Shown one piece after another: positions 41,229-49,659 of a DNA stretch of 64,000 nt (position 1 is its first letter; every line of letters starts with the position of its first letter). The stretch comes from Oceanihabitans sp. IOP_32 (GTDB lineage Bacteria > Bacteroidota > Bacteroidia > Flavobacteriales > Flavobacteriaceae). A program made the position numbers and the translations under genes. The stretch lies in NCBI RefSeq assembly GCF_009498295.1, contig NZ_CP040813.1, forward strand, positions 1,185,001-1,249,000, read 5' to 3'. Under the pieces are notes generated by a model. That model had not been told where the DNA came from and made no database searches. It saw only the letters and a list, made by a program, of their open reading frames with translations.

Positions 41229-41988
41229 CTGTTGCACAACTGTTTGCTAAATATACAGGAATTTCGTATTTGTATTAATGCAAGACACAAAAATATTTCA
41301 AGAAAAGCTGTTTAGTAATTTCCAGTTGAGCGCTCGCGTTCCAAAAGACAATTTTTACCGCAGATTATCATCGGTTTTAAATTTAGAATTCCTTCATAGA
41401 GCAACCCAAGTGTATTATGTAGCTGCTTTCAGAAAAGCATTGACCTGGTAGTCTTCTTTAAATTTAAGAAAAGAAAAATCAAACAAAAAAGAAGGCATGC
41501 CGTGCCTTAAAAAAGGTTTGTATGGGCTGCCCGATTCGCAGTGCTTGTTTAGGGAAATCGGCGCAAGAAAAAAAGTTCACCATTACATATTACAAGGCTG
41601 AGTACGACCGCAATATAGCCCGAGCAAACAGTCCTAAAGGGCGTTATATGAAAGGGAAGCGGCAAAGTACAGTAGAGCCTGTATTTGGAACCTTAACTCA
41701 GTTTTTAGCAATGGGAAAAGTAAACACTTTGGGACTAGCACAAACTAATAAATGTATGCACATGTCTGCAATTGCCTATAATTTAAAGAAATATATAAAT
41801 TTTGTTAACAAAAAGCCCAAAAGCATAGCAGGGGTTATTTGTGTATTCTAAACTAAAGTAAACTGGCTAATAAAAGGCTATATAAAGCATTCTAAACAAG
41901 TCTTAAATACCCTTGACATAAATGGTATGTTTTTAAAAACGGTGACTAATCAGTTTTAGTTAAATTTTCCTAGAGGGTTGTGCAACGG
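41229..41988 (+). mobile_element. IS1182 family remnant
   Basis: Ends are inverted: GTTGCACAAC (41231-41240) and GTTGTGCAAC (41977-41986). ATG at 41278 starts the N-terminal 57 residues of an IS1182-type transposase (SARVPKDNFYRRLSSVLNLEFL). After an internal deletion the C-terminal DDE part follows at ~41525-41851 (CPIRSACLGKS...YDRNIARANSPKGRYMKGKRQSTVEPVFGTL). About two thirds of the gene is missing, so the IS is dead. It lies in the right arm of site S1. Confidence 0.82.
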
Positions 41989-42010
41989 TTACTGATGTTA
42001 CCATAGTATT

Positions 42011-42307
42011 TTATTCAGATTCTAATTTTTCATTCAAATCTTGTCTTCCTACAATTGCTATTATTTCGACAATATTTTCATTAATTTTATAATAAATACT
42101 ATCAACTCCACATACGCATCTTCTATATCCCTTTTTTATATAGTCAACCGATTCAAAAGAAAAAGGTCGTTCGGCAATAATGTCAAAATATTCAAAAAAT
42201 GACTCAAAGTATTTGACCGCTTGCGTCATTCCGAATTTTTCAACTCCGTAATGATGAATCCATATCAAGTCATTTTTTGCTTCGTTTGTCAGTTTATATT
42301 TAGCCAT
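42011..42307 (-). CDS. RelE/ParE family toxin
   Basis: 98 aa with the ParE-like order of an N-terminal helical hairpin (LTNEAKNDLIWIHHYGVEKFGMTQAVKYFESFFEYFDIIAERP) and the C-terminal beta-sheet (KKGYRRCVCGVDSIYYKINENIVEIIAIVGRQD). ParE toxins inhibit gyrase; RelE-type members cut mRNA; the sequence favours ParE. The start overlaps the antitoxin gene by 8 bp, so translation is coupled. A toxin-antitoxin pair is typical cargo of cassette arrays. Confidence 0.88.
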   Translation of the reverse strand: MAKYKLTNEAKNDLIWIHHYGVEKFGMTQAVKYFESFFEYFDIIAERPFSFESVDYIKKGYRRCVCGVDSIYYKINENIVEIIAIVGRQDLNEKLESE

Positions 42308-42539
42308 TTAGCAAGGACTTTGATTGGGCTAAAATACTCTCTTTACTATCATTTGTAAATCCACTATTTTCAGCCTTTTCTAGTTTTGCTCGAATCCAGT
42401 CAATTTGAACTTGTTGTTTTCGGGCTTGTCTAATCAAATCGTTAACTAACTCGCTTTTGCTTGAATATTCTTTATTGTCCACTTGAGTTTTTAGCCATTC
42501 ATCGTTCGGCTTTGTAAATGATATACTTTGTCTTGACAT
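42300..42539 (-). CDS. ParD-like antitoxin
   Basis: 79 aa from MSRQSISFTKPNDEWL at 42539; an upstream ATG at 42587 would run through the operator. The ribbon-helix-helix start (SISFTKPNDEWLKTQVDNKEYSSKSELVNDLIRQA) is clear, and the C-terminal helices (QIDWIRAKLEKAENSGFTN) bind the toxin. It is first in the operon. Confidence 0.87.
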   Translation of the reverse strand: MSRQSISFTKPNDEWLKTQVDNKEYSSKSELVNDLIRQARKQQVQIDWIRAKLEKAENSGFTNDSKESILAQSKSLLNG

Positions 42540-42549
42540 AATTTCATTA

Positions 42550-42571
42550 TTTGGTGTAAATATACACCAAA
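42550..42571 (-). promoter_or_regulatory. Palindromic operator/promoter of the toxin-antitoxin operon
   Basis: TTTGGTGTA-AATA-TACACCAAA is a perfect 9-bp inverted repeat 11 bp upstream of the antitoxin start. On the minus strand its centre reads TATATTTA, one mismatch from TAnnTTTG, with a TTTG ~20 nt upstream. A ribbon-helix-helix antitoxin bound here would block the -7 element. Confidence 0.75.
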
Positions 42572-42590
42572 TTCGAATCATTTCCAAATT

Positions 42591-42722
42591 GTTGCCAACG
42601 TGTTTACATATGATTTGTTCCTTGAATTTAGCACTTAATTTAATAAATAATTACTGACAAAAAAAACCCGCGAGGATTTTCGTAAGTTGGCTTGCACTAG
42701 CAATTAATTATATACGGTGTTG
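42591..42722 (-). other. Cassette recombination-site-like palindrome S2
   Basis: 132 bp in plus orientation from GTTGCCAACGTGTTTACATATG to CAATTAATTATATACGGTGTTG. The ends are inverted (CAAC/GTTG, then ACATAT/ATATAC-type pairing), and the inside contains CCGCGAGGATTTTCGTAAGTTGGC shared with S1, S5 and S9. Element A begins at the next base. Confidence 0.65.
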
Positions 42723-43876
42723 AACTAAACCTAAAGGTAGCTTCACGAGACAGTTTTATCACGATTCACTACCTTTAGGATCAAGGTTTAATCTAATACT
42801 CAATATTATGAAAAAAAAATTACACTCTCATTGAAAGGGCTATTATTTCCGTTCCAGAGTTTTCAATACTCTACCACAAACTCAAACGGTCTGTTGAGCT
42901 CGCTGGCAAAAGCCAGAGCACTCTTACCAACTATGCTCGCTGTTTAGCGCACATCGCACTCCATTTTAACTGTAGTCCACTTGAGCTCGATGAGGAACAG
43001 ATCCTGGACTATCTACACGTTTTAAAGTCACAACACAAGACCCCCTCAGATAGTTTTTTCAAGCACACTGTTTATGGGCTGCGCAAAGAGCTGGGAAAAT
43101 CACAACCCGCTTCATTTTACGAAAGCCTGTTCAAGAACCAGTGGGTGGTCTATTGCAAACGCCCATTCTTTGGGCCTTCATAGGTAGTGGAATATCTAGG
43201 GAGCTATACCCATAAAATTGCGATAAGCAACCATCGTATAAAAAGTCTTGAAAGTGGAAACGTACGGTTTATGGTAAAGGATTATCGCCAAGGGGGTAAG
43301 AAGTCGGTACTTGCACTATCCGATGCCGAGTTCATCAGGCGTTTTTCATTGCATATCCTGCCCAAAGGGTTTACCCGCATCCGGCACTATGGTATCTTGA
43401 GCAGCTATTATAAAAGAACCATAATCCCAGAACTACAAAAAGATCTGGGCAGGCCAGAACTAGCGGAAAAAGTACTTTTAAAGCACCGCAAGTGTTCCAG
43501 CTGTAAAAAAGGAAACCTGGTTACCATTGCAACCTTCCCCGCTCGTGGACCACCGAATGGTTGGCGCGAACAGATCGAGAAACACCTAAACAGACCAATA
43601 TGAAAAAAACGCAAAACCGACGTAACGGGACTGCTATGGCCAAAACTGAAGAAAACACATCAAAGCAGTAATGAACAAGGAAAAGTAAGTCCTAAATCTG
43701 CCATATTCTTTTAATATTCCAAAGAAAGGGAGGTCAAAAACTCCCAAAACAGAAAAAACCAACTCCTAAAAATCCAATCCAAAACAGACCATTCCCCATA
43801 AGGGCGAACCGACAAACACCGGTTCAGTCAACACGGCATTCATGTTGGGTCGTACCGACCACACGAATGCTTAGTT
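42723..43876 (+). mobile_element. Element A: internally deleted recombinase/HUH element (1,154 bp)
   Basis: The left end AACTAAACCTAAAGG and the right end ...CGAATGCTTAGTT match elements C-E. The recombinase start (ATG at 42808, then nine A) is kept for ~270 bp and is then joined at ~43075-43080 to the C-terminal third of the transposase. The junction falls in TGGGCT, which is present at both parental positions, so a microhomology deletion is likely. The transposase part also has CAG to TAG near 43183. The remaining frame 43187-43603 keeps ..YTHKIAISNHRI..KDYR and the terminal CSSCKKGNL zinc ribbon. Non-autonomous. Confidence 0.88.
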
Positions 43877-43877
43877 G

Positions 43878-44441
43878 TTATGCACTGTTATTATTGCACG
43901 TTATTTCAAATGTTTCTTTGAATAGCCGACTTCTTATTGGATAACAACTTTTTAAGCCATCCCCATCAAATATTTCAAAATATACATTGAATTTTTCGGA
44001 GTTAGAAAGCTCTTTTTTTGGAATTACTATTTTGAAAATAACATGGTTTTTCTTTGAATTTTCTGAAACTCCAAAGTTCTTTTCACAAGTTGATCCTGAC
44101 TCAAAGTTGCATGTTGTTAGTATACTTTCAGTATATATTAATGATTTACATACTTGATAGTTATTCTCTCGTTGGTACGGGGAGAAAGCTCTATCAGTCA
44201 ATGAATCTATTACTTTATTATTATTGAAATCAACCCAAATGTGGTAATGATCTATTCTTGGCCATTTTCCTTCGATATTATTTGATTCATCTCCAATGAG
44301 ATCAAAAGTGAATTCCACGGTTTCGTTTTTGCATTTATAAGAAATCACGTGCAAATCATTTCGTACCAATTCACGTTCGTTTTCAACTATTAATAATTGG
44401 AAAAATAAGATTAAAAAAAATAAATTTACATTAATTGGCAT
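43878..44441 (-). CDS. Hypothetical exported protein (cassette gene)
   Basis: 187 aa. An N-terminal hydrophobic stretch (VNLFFLILFFQLLIV) may be a signal peptide. The remainder has four or five Cys (CKNETVEF, VCKSLIY, TTCNFESGSTCEKNF, SCYPIRS, TCNNNSA), suggesting disulfides in an exported protein. No family recognised. The stop codon TAA is part of the GTTATGC junction next to element A. Confidence 0.6.
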   Translation of the reverse strand: MPINVNLFFLILFFQLLIVENERELVRNDLHVISYKCKNETVEFTFDLIGDESNNIEGKWPRIDHYHIWVDFNNNKVIDSLTDRAFSPYQRENNYQVCKSLIYTESILTTCNFESGSTCEKNFGVSENSKKNHVIFKIVIPKKELSNSEKFNVYFEIFDGDGLKSCYPIRSRLFKETFEITCNNNSA

Positions 44442-44461
44442 TAGATTTTTTTGTAAATATG

Positions 44462-44727
44462 GGCAGTAAGACTAATAACGCTACCATAATTTTTAATTCA
44501 CGAACTAAAATACAGAATTAGTTTTAAACTAGGATTAATCATTGATGGTTTGTCTTTATAGCCACAAGCTGAAATAGCTAACTAAAAGATAGTGCTTCTT
44601 GAAACAAAACAACTCTAATCACATTTATCCTTGCACAAATCCATCGTTATACCCATAGACGACAAATAAACCGGATTCGTTAACACGATATTTAGCTCTA
44701 GCCTATCGGCGAGCCGAATACTTAGTT
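44462..44727. mobile_element. Short non-autonomous element F2 (~266 bp)
   Basis: Nearly the same sequence as F1 (CTAATAACGCTACCATAATT..., ...GAGCCGAATACTTAGTT), and its last ~130 bp match the right end of element B very closely (CTATCGGCGAGCCGAATACTTAGTT). No gene inside. It sits between two cassettes at the position of a palindromic site. Confidence 0.72.
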
Positions 44728-44740
44728 ATTGGCAATAGTT

Positions 44741-45667
44741 TTACTCTCCAACTAACTTCAAATATTGTTTAGGTTTATATTCTATAATCCGCTTTTCAAT
44801 CATATTATTCACACAGTTATTTACTTCATAAGGATAACAATAATGAATTTTGTTTTTTGTTAATTCATTATAGATGTTAGATTTGTAACAATTATTGTTG
44901 CGAATAATATCTTTAATCTTGTCTTTGATTATTCGATTTAAACCAATATATTTTTTAGCATATTCATTGAGTAAATCATCTTCAATGTTTAGGAATCCAA
45001 CCTCAAAAATTATTTTATCTTCTATTTTTGTAAATAATGAATTAGGAATTCTAATAACTTTGTTACTTTCAAAATCCTCATTACTTGTAAAGAAATCACA
45101 TATTCCAGACCAATATTTTTCTATAGTGGATATAGATATAAAATAAAAAGTAGGTTCCTTTGAAGTGTTTATTTGTTGTCTGTCTGTAAATGCCAACCAA
45201 ACAGGCATTAAAATAGAGTTTTGTAAATTCCTTAATGCTTCAAATTCTGATGTAAATAGTGTGAAATATTTATCTTTACTATTATGAAAACCTATTTTAT
45301 TTCTACATTTAGCATCAAAGAGGATAGTTCCCATATCTTTTATATTTACTAAAAAATCTGCTCTCTTTGATTTTGTTTTGTCAATTAATACTCCTGAACG
45401 TTCTATTCCAAATGGTCCTTGACCGATATATAAATAAGGAATATTGTTTTTATCTAAAAGTTCTTTAAATTTCAACTCTCCTTTTAAACCATCTTGTTCT
45501 ATAGTTGATAAAAAATCAGTAATTTCAATTCCATTAAATTCTTCATTTAAGAAATATTCTGAATAATCAGGATACTTTCTTTTGATTGTTATTTTTTTTC
45601 TATTTCTCGAATCGCCTTTACATACTAAAATTGAATTCTCAGTATAATCAAAATCTAAATAACTCAT
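44741..45667 (-). CDS. PD-(D/E)XK-like nuclease (putative)
   Basis: 308 aa, soluble. The segment GLKGELKFKELLDKNNIPYLYIG ... KSKRADFLVNIKDMGTILFDAKCRNK (about 78-140) fits a PD-(D/E)XK core: E/KF helix, then ...RADF...(x)LFDAKCR with D and D-x-K as catalytic residues. The C-terminal half is helical with a possible winged-helix end (LTKNKIHYCYPYEVNNCVNNMIEKRIIEYKP). It overlaps the upstream gene by 4 bp (ATGA), so the two form one operon and one cassette. A restriction or defence role is plausible but not shown. Confidence 0.6.
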   Translation of the reverse strand: MSYLDFDYTENSILVCKGDSRNRKKITIKRKYPDYSEYFLNEEFNGIEITDFLSTIEQDGLKGELKFKELLDKNNIPYLYIGQGPFGIERSGVLIDKTKSKRADFLVNIKDMGTILFDAKCRNKIGFHNSKDKYFTLFTSEFEALRNLQNSILMPVWLAFTDRQQINTSKEPTFYFISISTIEKYWSGICDFFTSNEDFESNKVIRIPNSLFTKIEDKIIFEVGFLNIEDDLLNEYAKKYIGLNRIIKDKIKDIIRNNNCYKSNIYNELTKNKIHYCYPYEVNNCVNNMIEKRIIEYKPKQYLKLVGE

Positions 45668-46260
45668 TCCATTTCTATTTTTTTTCTAACAACACTTGGT
45701 TGTCTTTTTAATAATTCTGCTACTTTGTCAATCCTACCAAAGGCCTCAAAAGCTCTATTCATTAATCTTATTTCATTGTTACTCCAATTTTCATAAGCTC
45801 TTTCATAAAGTTTTCTGGTTTCAATTTGTGGTAATGTCAATTTGGTATCATCTTTTTTAGGAAAACCCTCAACATATTCTTGCGCTTTTTCAATAAGTAC
45901 ATTTATTTCATCTTCTGGTAATTTTGGGGTAATAATATTTTTAGTTTCATTATTTGTTTCATTTTCAACTATGTTATTCGTAGTTCTATAAAAATGCCAT
46001 TCAAAATGTTTTGGATTTCTGCTACTATGTTGAAACTTGCATTGTGGTATTAAGTTTAAGGCATTTTTTTCTTTTAATTGCCTTAAAAACTTTCTGAATT
46101 GACTCCCATTATTTTTGTCTTTTTCAATCAGTTTTTTTCTAGCTAAAATAGGGTACAAGTCTGTACTTCTCAAACCGTCATCATTTATTTGTTCAAGATG
46201 TTCCTGTATTGCTTTGCTAATTCTTCTAGCTTTCTGAAATTCTTCGTGACTGATTTTCAT
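45664..46260 (-). CDS. Putative DNA-binding partner of the nuclease
   Basis: 198 aa, soluble and basic. The N-terminus (MKISHEEFQKARRISKAIQEHLEQINDDGLRSTDLYPILARKKLIEKD) and especially the C-terminus (NEIRLMNRAFEAFGRIDKVAELLKRQPSVVRKKIE) look like helix-turn-helix modules, the latter SANT/Myb-like. I know no named family for it. Translational coupling to the nuclease-like gene suggests a two-component system. Confidence 0.5.
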   Translation of the reverse strand: MKISHEEFQKARRISKAIQEHLEQINDDGLRSTDLYPILARKKLIEKDKNNGSQFRKFLRQLKEKNALNLIPQCKFQHSSRNPKHFEWHFYRTTNNIVENETNNETKNIITPKLPEDEINVLIEKAQEYVEGFPKKDDTKLTLPQIETRKLYERAYENWSNNEIRLMNRAFEAFGRIDKVAELLKRQPSVVRKKIEME

Positions 46261-46266
46261 CTAAAT

Positions 46267-46401
46267 TATTGCCAACGGTCTCGTGTATGAGTAGTAGCGG
46301 ATTTCTACTCACAAACCTTTCGGTTTTGTATAGACCTTTATTTTATGTTTATACTTTCTTTTTATGATTTAAACCGCTATTACTTATACACATCTTTGTT
46401 G
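46267..46401 (-). other. Cassette recombination-site-like palindrome S3
   Basis: Plus orientation: TATTGCCAACGGTCTCGTGTATGAGTAGTAGCGG at the left pairs with CCGCTATTACTTATACACATCTTTGTTG at the right (CGTGTAT/ATACAC and TAGTAGCGG/CCGCTATTA). The arms are longer and better paired than in S1/S2, and the inner sequence is unrelated. TATTGCCAA is complementary to TTGGCAATA at the other end of the same two-gene cassette (44729-44737). Element B starts right after GTTG. Confidence 0.7.
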
Positions 46402-46508
46402 AACGAATCCTCCCTACCGGTCGGAAGCCCATCTTTATTGCTTAGTTATTACATTCTTTCTGTAAATGTAATATATTTATTAATTTGTAGCTAAATTTTA
46501 AATTTATT

Positions 46509-47416
46509 ATGATGTTTAAAAAAAAGTAAAACCATTGCTGAACGCGCTTTCGAGGAAGTATCCGGTTTCAGCACCCTTCAAAGCAAATTAGAACGGAGCT
46601 TTTCTATTAATGGTAAAGCTAAAAGCACCTTAAGTAATTACCTGCGATGTTTGGCACACCTAGCTTTGCACTATTAAACAAAGCCCAGAAACGCTCTCGG
46701 TTGAGAGTATGGAGTCTTATCTTTATTATTGCCAAAAACTACACAAAACACCTTCTGAGAGTTTCTTTAAACACACCATTTACGGACTTAGAGCGGCCTA
46801 CAAGGTTATGGGTATGCCGGCCAAACGCGTGGCTTTGCCAGTGATTAAACGGGACTTAAAATTACCAACTGTGCTTAGCCAAGACGAAGTTAAACGTCTT
46901 TTAAGAGCCCCCAAGTATCTTAAACACCGTTTAATTATAGGGATGCTTTACGGGTGTGGACTGCGCAGTTACGAACTTTGCAATCTAAAATTGGCAGATA
47001 TTGACTTTGATCGCAAAACGGTTTTTGTTCCTAAGAAAAAAGGTAAGATAGACTGGTATATTCCTTTAAGCAAATATTTAGTAAATGGTTTAAAGACCTA
47101 TATTAAAACGGAAAGCCCTCAGATTTATCTTTTCAATAGTCAGGTTACCAAACAAGGGGAACCCCGAGGACTAAGCACTAATGGCGTTCGATGGGTGATA
47201 AACGAAAACCGAAGTAAAATAGGAAGTTCCAAAAAGATTACAGCCCACACCTTGCGGCACAGTTTTGCCACACATTTGTTAGAGTATGGTGTTGACATCG
47301 TTAGCCTAAAGGAGCTTTTAGGGCATGCGCATATAGAAATGACCCTAACCTATTTACATGTGGCCAATCTCCCCAGTGGTTCGAAGTTTTCTCCACTAGA
47401 CAAGCTTTACGATTAA
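46509..47416 (+). pseudogene. Tyrosine recombinase of element B (frameshifted)
   Basis: ATG-ATG-TTT is followed by eight A (46518-46525), one too many to read into SKTIAERAFEEVSGFSTLQSKLERS. A second frameshift lies at ~46673 (TATTAAACAA instead of TATAAACAA). From 46709 the frame is open: R in YGCGLRSYELC, K in VPKKKGKIDWYIPL, HTLRHSFATH, LLGHAHIEMT and Y in LTYLHV, i.e. a complete R-K-H-R-H-Y set. Xer/integron-type fold. Confidence 0.8.
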
Positions 47417-48537
47417 TGTCTGGCGAGCATAAGGTAGCCCACATTTTAGAAATGGAGCAGCTACAGCTTAAAAGATTGAGTTTAACCTCTTGGCATTATC
47501 GTGCTTTACAAGCGATACGCAGATGCCGCACTAAAGCTATGGGCGGACACATTGATAAATGCGATGGTTGCCATCAATTACACATCAGTTATAACAGTTG
47601 TAGGAACAGACATTGTCCAAGCTGCCAAGGTCACAAACGCGAAACGTGGATCAGAGCAAGGGAGTCCGAACTTCTTAATGTGCCTTATTTTCATTTGGTG
47701 TTTACCCTTCCAAGTGCGTTTAACAGCTACGCCTTGAGCCATGGTAAAATAGTGTACGGCAGTTTATTTAAAGCTGCCTGGCAGACCTTGCAGCAATTTG
47801 GGTATAATCCCAAACATCTGGGCGGTCGCATGGGTATGATTGCGGTGTTGCATACTTGGGGTCAAAATATGATTTTGCATCCGCACCTGCACTGCATTGT
47901 GCCAGGAGGTGGTCTGAGCAAATCAGGGCTATGGAAAAAGGCAAAGAACAATGGAAAGTACCTATTTAATGTAAAATCCATGAGCAAGGTATTTAGAGGA
48001 AAGTATGTCGCTGAGCTTAGAAAAAGCGGGTTAAAAATCCCTCAAAAGGTATATAATGAAGTATTCCGAAAAAAGTGGGAGGTCTATGCCAAACCACTAT
48101 GTCATTGAGTATTTAGGTAGATACACCCATAAAATAGCCATTAGTAACCATCGCATTACCAATATTGACCGTAAAAATTGCAGGGTGACATTTACAGCTA
48201 AAGATTATCGTCGTGCAGGAAAGAAAACCAACTTAACCTTATCTAGTCAAGAGTTTATCAGGAGGTTTGCTTGCATATTTTACCCAAGGGTTTTACACGA
48301 ATACGACATTATGGTATTTTAAGCAGCAGTTGGAAAAAGAACAAGTTGCCAAAGCTACAAGCTGAATTGGCTACCCAAAAGATAGTGCTTGTTGAAACAG
48401 AGCGCCCTCTCTTACACCGTCGATGTCCTGTTTGTAAAAAAGGAAGACTGCATACCATTTTACTGTTTAATGACCGCGGACCTCCCGAAAATTGGCACGT
48501 TTTACTAAAAGATAAAAAATTGAATAGGAGCAACTAA
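47416..48537 (+). pseudogene. IS91-like HUH transposase of element B (two frameshifts)
   Basis: Frames 47416-48108, 48056-48322 and 48271-48537 form one protein. An N-terminal zinc-finger region (CDGCHQLHISYNSCRNRHCPSCQGHKRETW), the HUH motif HPHLHCIVPGGG, EYLGRYTHKIAISNHRI with the candidate catalytic Tyr, KDYRRAGKK and a C-terminal CPVCKKG ribbon are all seen. Frameshifts lie near 48085-48095 and 48265-48272. Its start overlaps the recombinase stop (TAATG). Confidence 0.82.
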
Positions 48538-48838
48538 AATTTATCTGCAGATGCGGACTGGATCTGGTATGCTTTAACCTAAAAATTAAACGATAAAAAC
48601 TAGAGTTTATAAATTAAAACCACCAAAACAGCCCTTTTAACCTTATAAAATGACTGAGTTTTATACATTTTAGCCTCTCAAAAAAAATCTAATCACATTT
48701 ATCCTGACATAAATCTATCGTTATACCCATAGACGGCAAATTAACCGGATTCGTCAACACAATATTCAGCTCTAGCCTATCGGCGAGCCGAATACTTAGT
48801 TATTGGCAACTGGCTTTTTTAGTTCATATCAATAAAGA

Positions 48839-49501
48839 TCAATCGGGTCTTTCAGGAATATAAACAACATCAACTTCTACATTATTTCCATATTTTACTA
48901 TGATAGAACATAATACTGAAACACTTTCTCCATTGTGAACAGCAGGTTTCATTATAGGCATTTTTCTAAGCACTCTTAAGATTTCTGCTTGAACGGTTAC
49001 TTCTGAATTTCTAACTTTCATTCCAGTCAGTTTTCCAGATTCGTCGATTATAAAAAACACATCTACTTGCTTTGGTTCTAACAGATTTAAATCTTTAGAT
49101 ACACTCAAGTTAAACTCTCTTTTAATAAATGTCGATACTTTATTAATGAAACATTCTCTTGTTTCTTCTATTGAGAGTTCTTCACAGCCATTATATACTG
49201 GCGCAATTTCTACATCATTCAATATTATACTATCGTCAGAAGTATAGATTGCCATACCATCATCTTGCGATACTATGCTGCATAAACTTAATAAAGCCTG
49301 TTGCTCTGCTTCTGTCATATTTCCTTGTGCCATTACTTGTTCCTGAACAGCATTTATTTTCGTCATTAAATCACTTTTTGTGTTTTTTAACGAGTTGGAT
49401 TCTTCCTTACAAGAAAAACATAGTAAAATAATAAATATGGTTGAAATGACCATGAAATTTTGGAATTCAAATTTTGTTTTACGATTAAATTTGTATTTCA
49501 T
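48839..49501 (-). CDS. Lipoprotein with TonB-C-like end (cassette gene)
   Basis: 220 aa from MKYKFNRKTKFEF at 49501; the ATG at 49528 would lie inside the site arm. The lipobox is FIILLCFSCKEE. The C-terminal ~95 residues (VDVFFIIDESGKLTGMKVRNSEVTVQAEILRVLRKMPIMKPAVHNGESVSVLCSIIVKY) resemble the energy-transducer TonB C-terminal fold, found in many Bacteroidota envelope proteins. Cassette ends TTGGCAAC / GTTGCCAA are complementary. Confidence 0.65.
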   Translation of the reverse strand: MKYKFNRKTKFEFQNFMVISTIFIILLCFSCKEESNSLKNTKSDLMTKINAVQEQVMAQGNMTEAEQQALLSLCSIVSQDDGMAIYTSDDSIILNDVEIAPVYNGCEELSIEETRECFINKVSTFIKREFNLSVSKDLNLLEPKQVDVFFIIDESGKLTGMKVRNSEVTVQAEILRVLRKMPIMKPAVHNGESVSVLCSIIVKYGNNVEVDVVYIPERPD

Positions 49502-49587
49502 AAGTTTTAATTTTTTGCTTGTTGCCAACGTCTCCGTAGTCGAGTAGGCAAAGGGAATTTTACCCTAAGCCTCTCACATAACCGTAC

Positions 49588-49611
49588 CCCGCATCAAGTG
49601 CGGGGCAGGCT
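49588..49611 (-). repeat. 24-nt hairpin inserted at the domain V bulge of the intron
   Basis: On the minus strand CTATCAC is followed by AGCCTGCCCCGCACTTGATG CGGG before GTACGG. CCCGCA/TGCGGG forms a stem. Canonical domain V has only a 2-nt bulge here. The inserted sequence resembles a short GC-rich palindrome dispersed in Bacteroidota genomes. Confidence 0.7.
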
Positions 49612-49659
49612 GTGATAGTCTCCCATCATACGGCTCTTGTTATACAAATCTAAACTATC

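Larger units (their letters stand above)
46402..48801 (+). mobile_element. Element B: divergent recombinase/HUH element (2.40 kb)
   Basis: Same gene order, size, orientation and insertion point as elements C-E, but clearly different in sequence. The left end follows GTTG and reads AACGAATCCTCCC; the right end is ...GAGCCGAATACTTAGTT. The two genes overlap as TAATG. Both carry frameshifts, so this copy is probably inactive. The F1/F2 short elements share its right ~130 bp. Confidence 0.85.
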
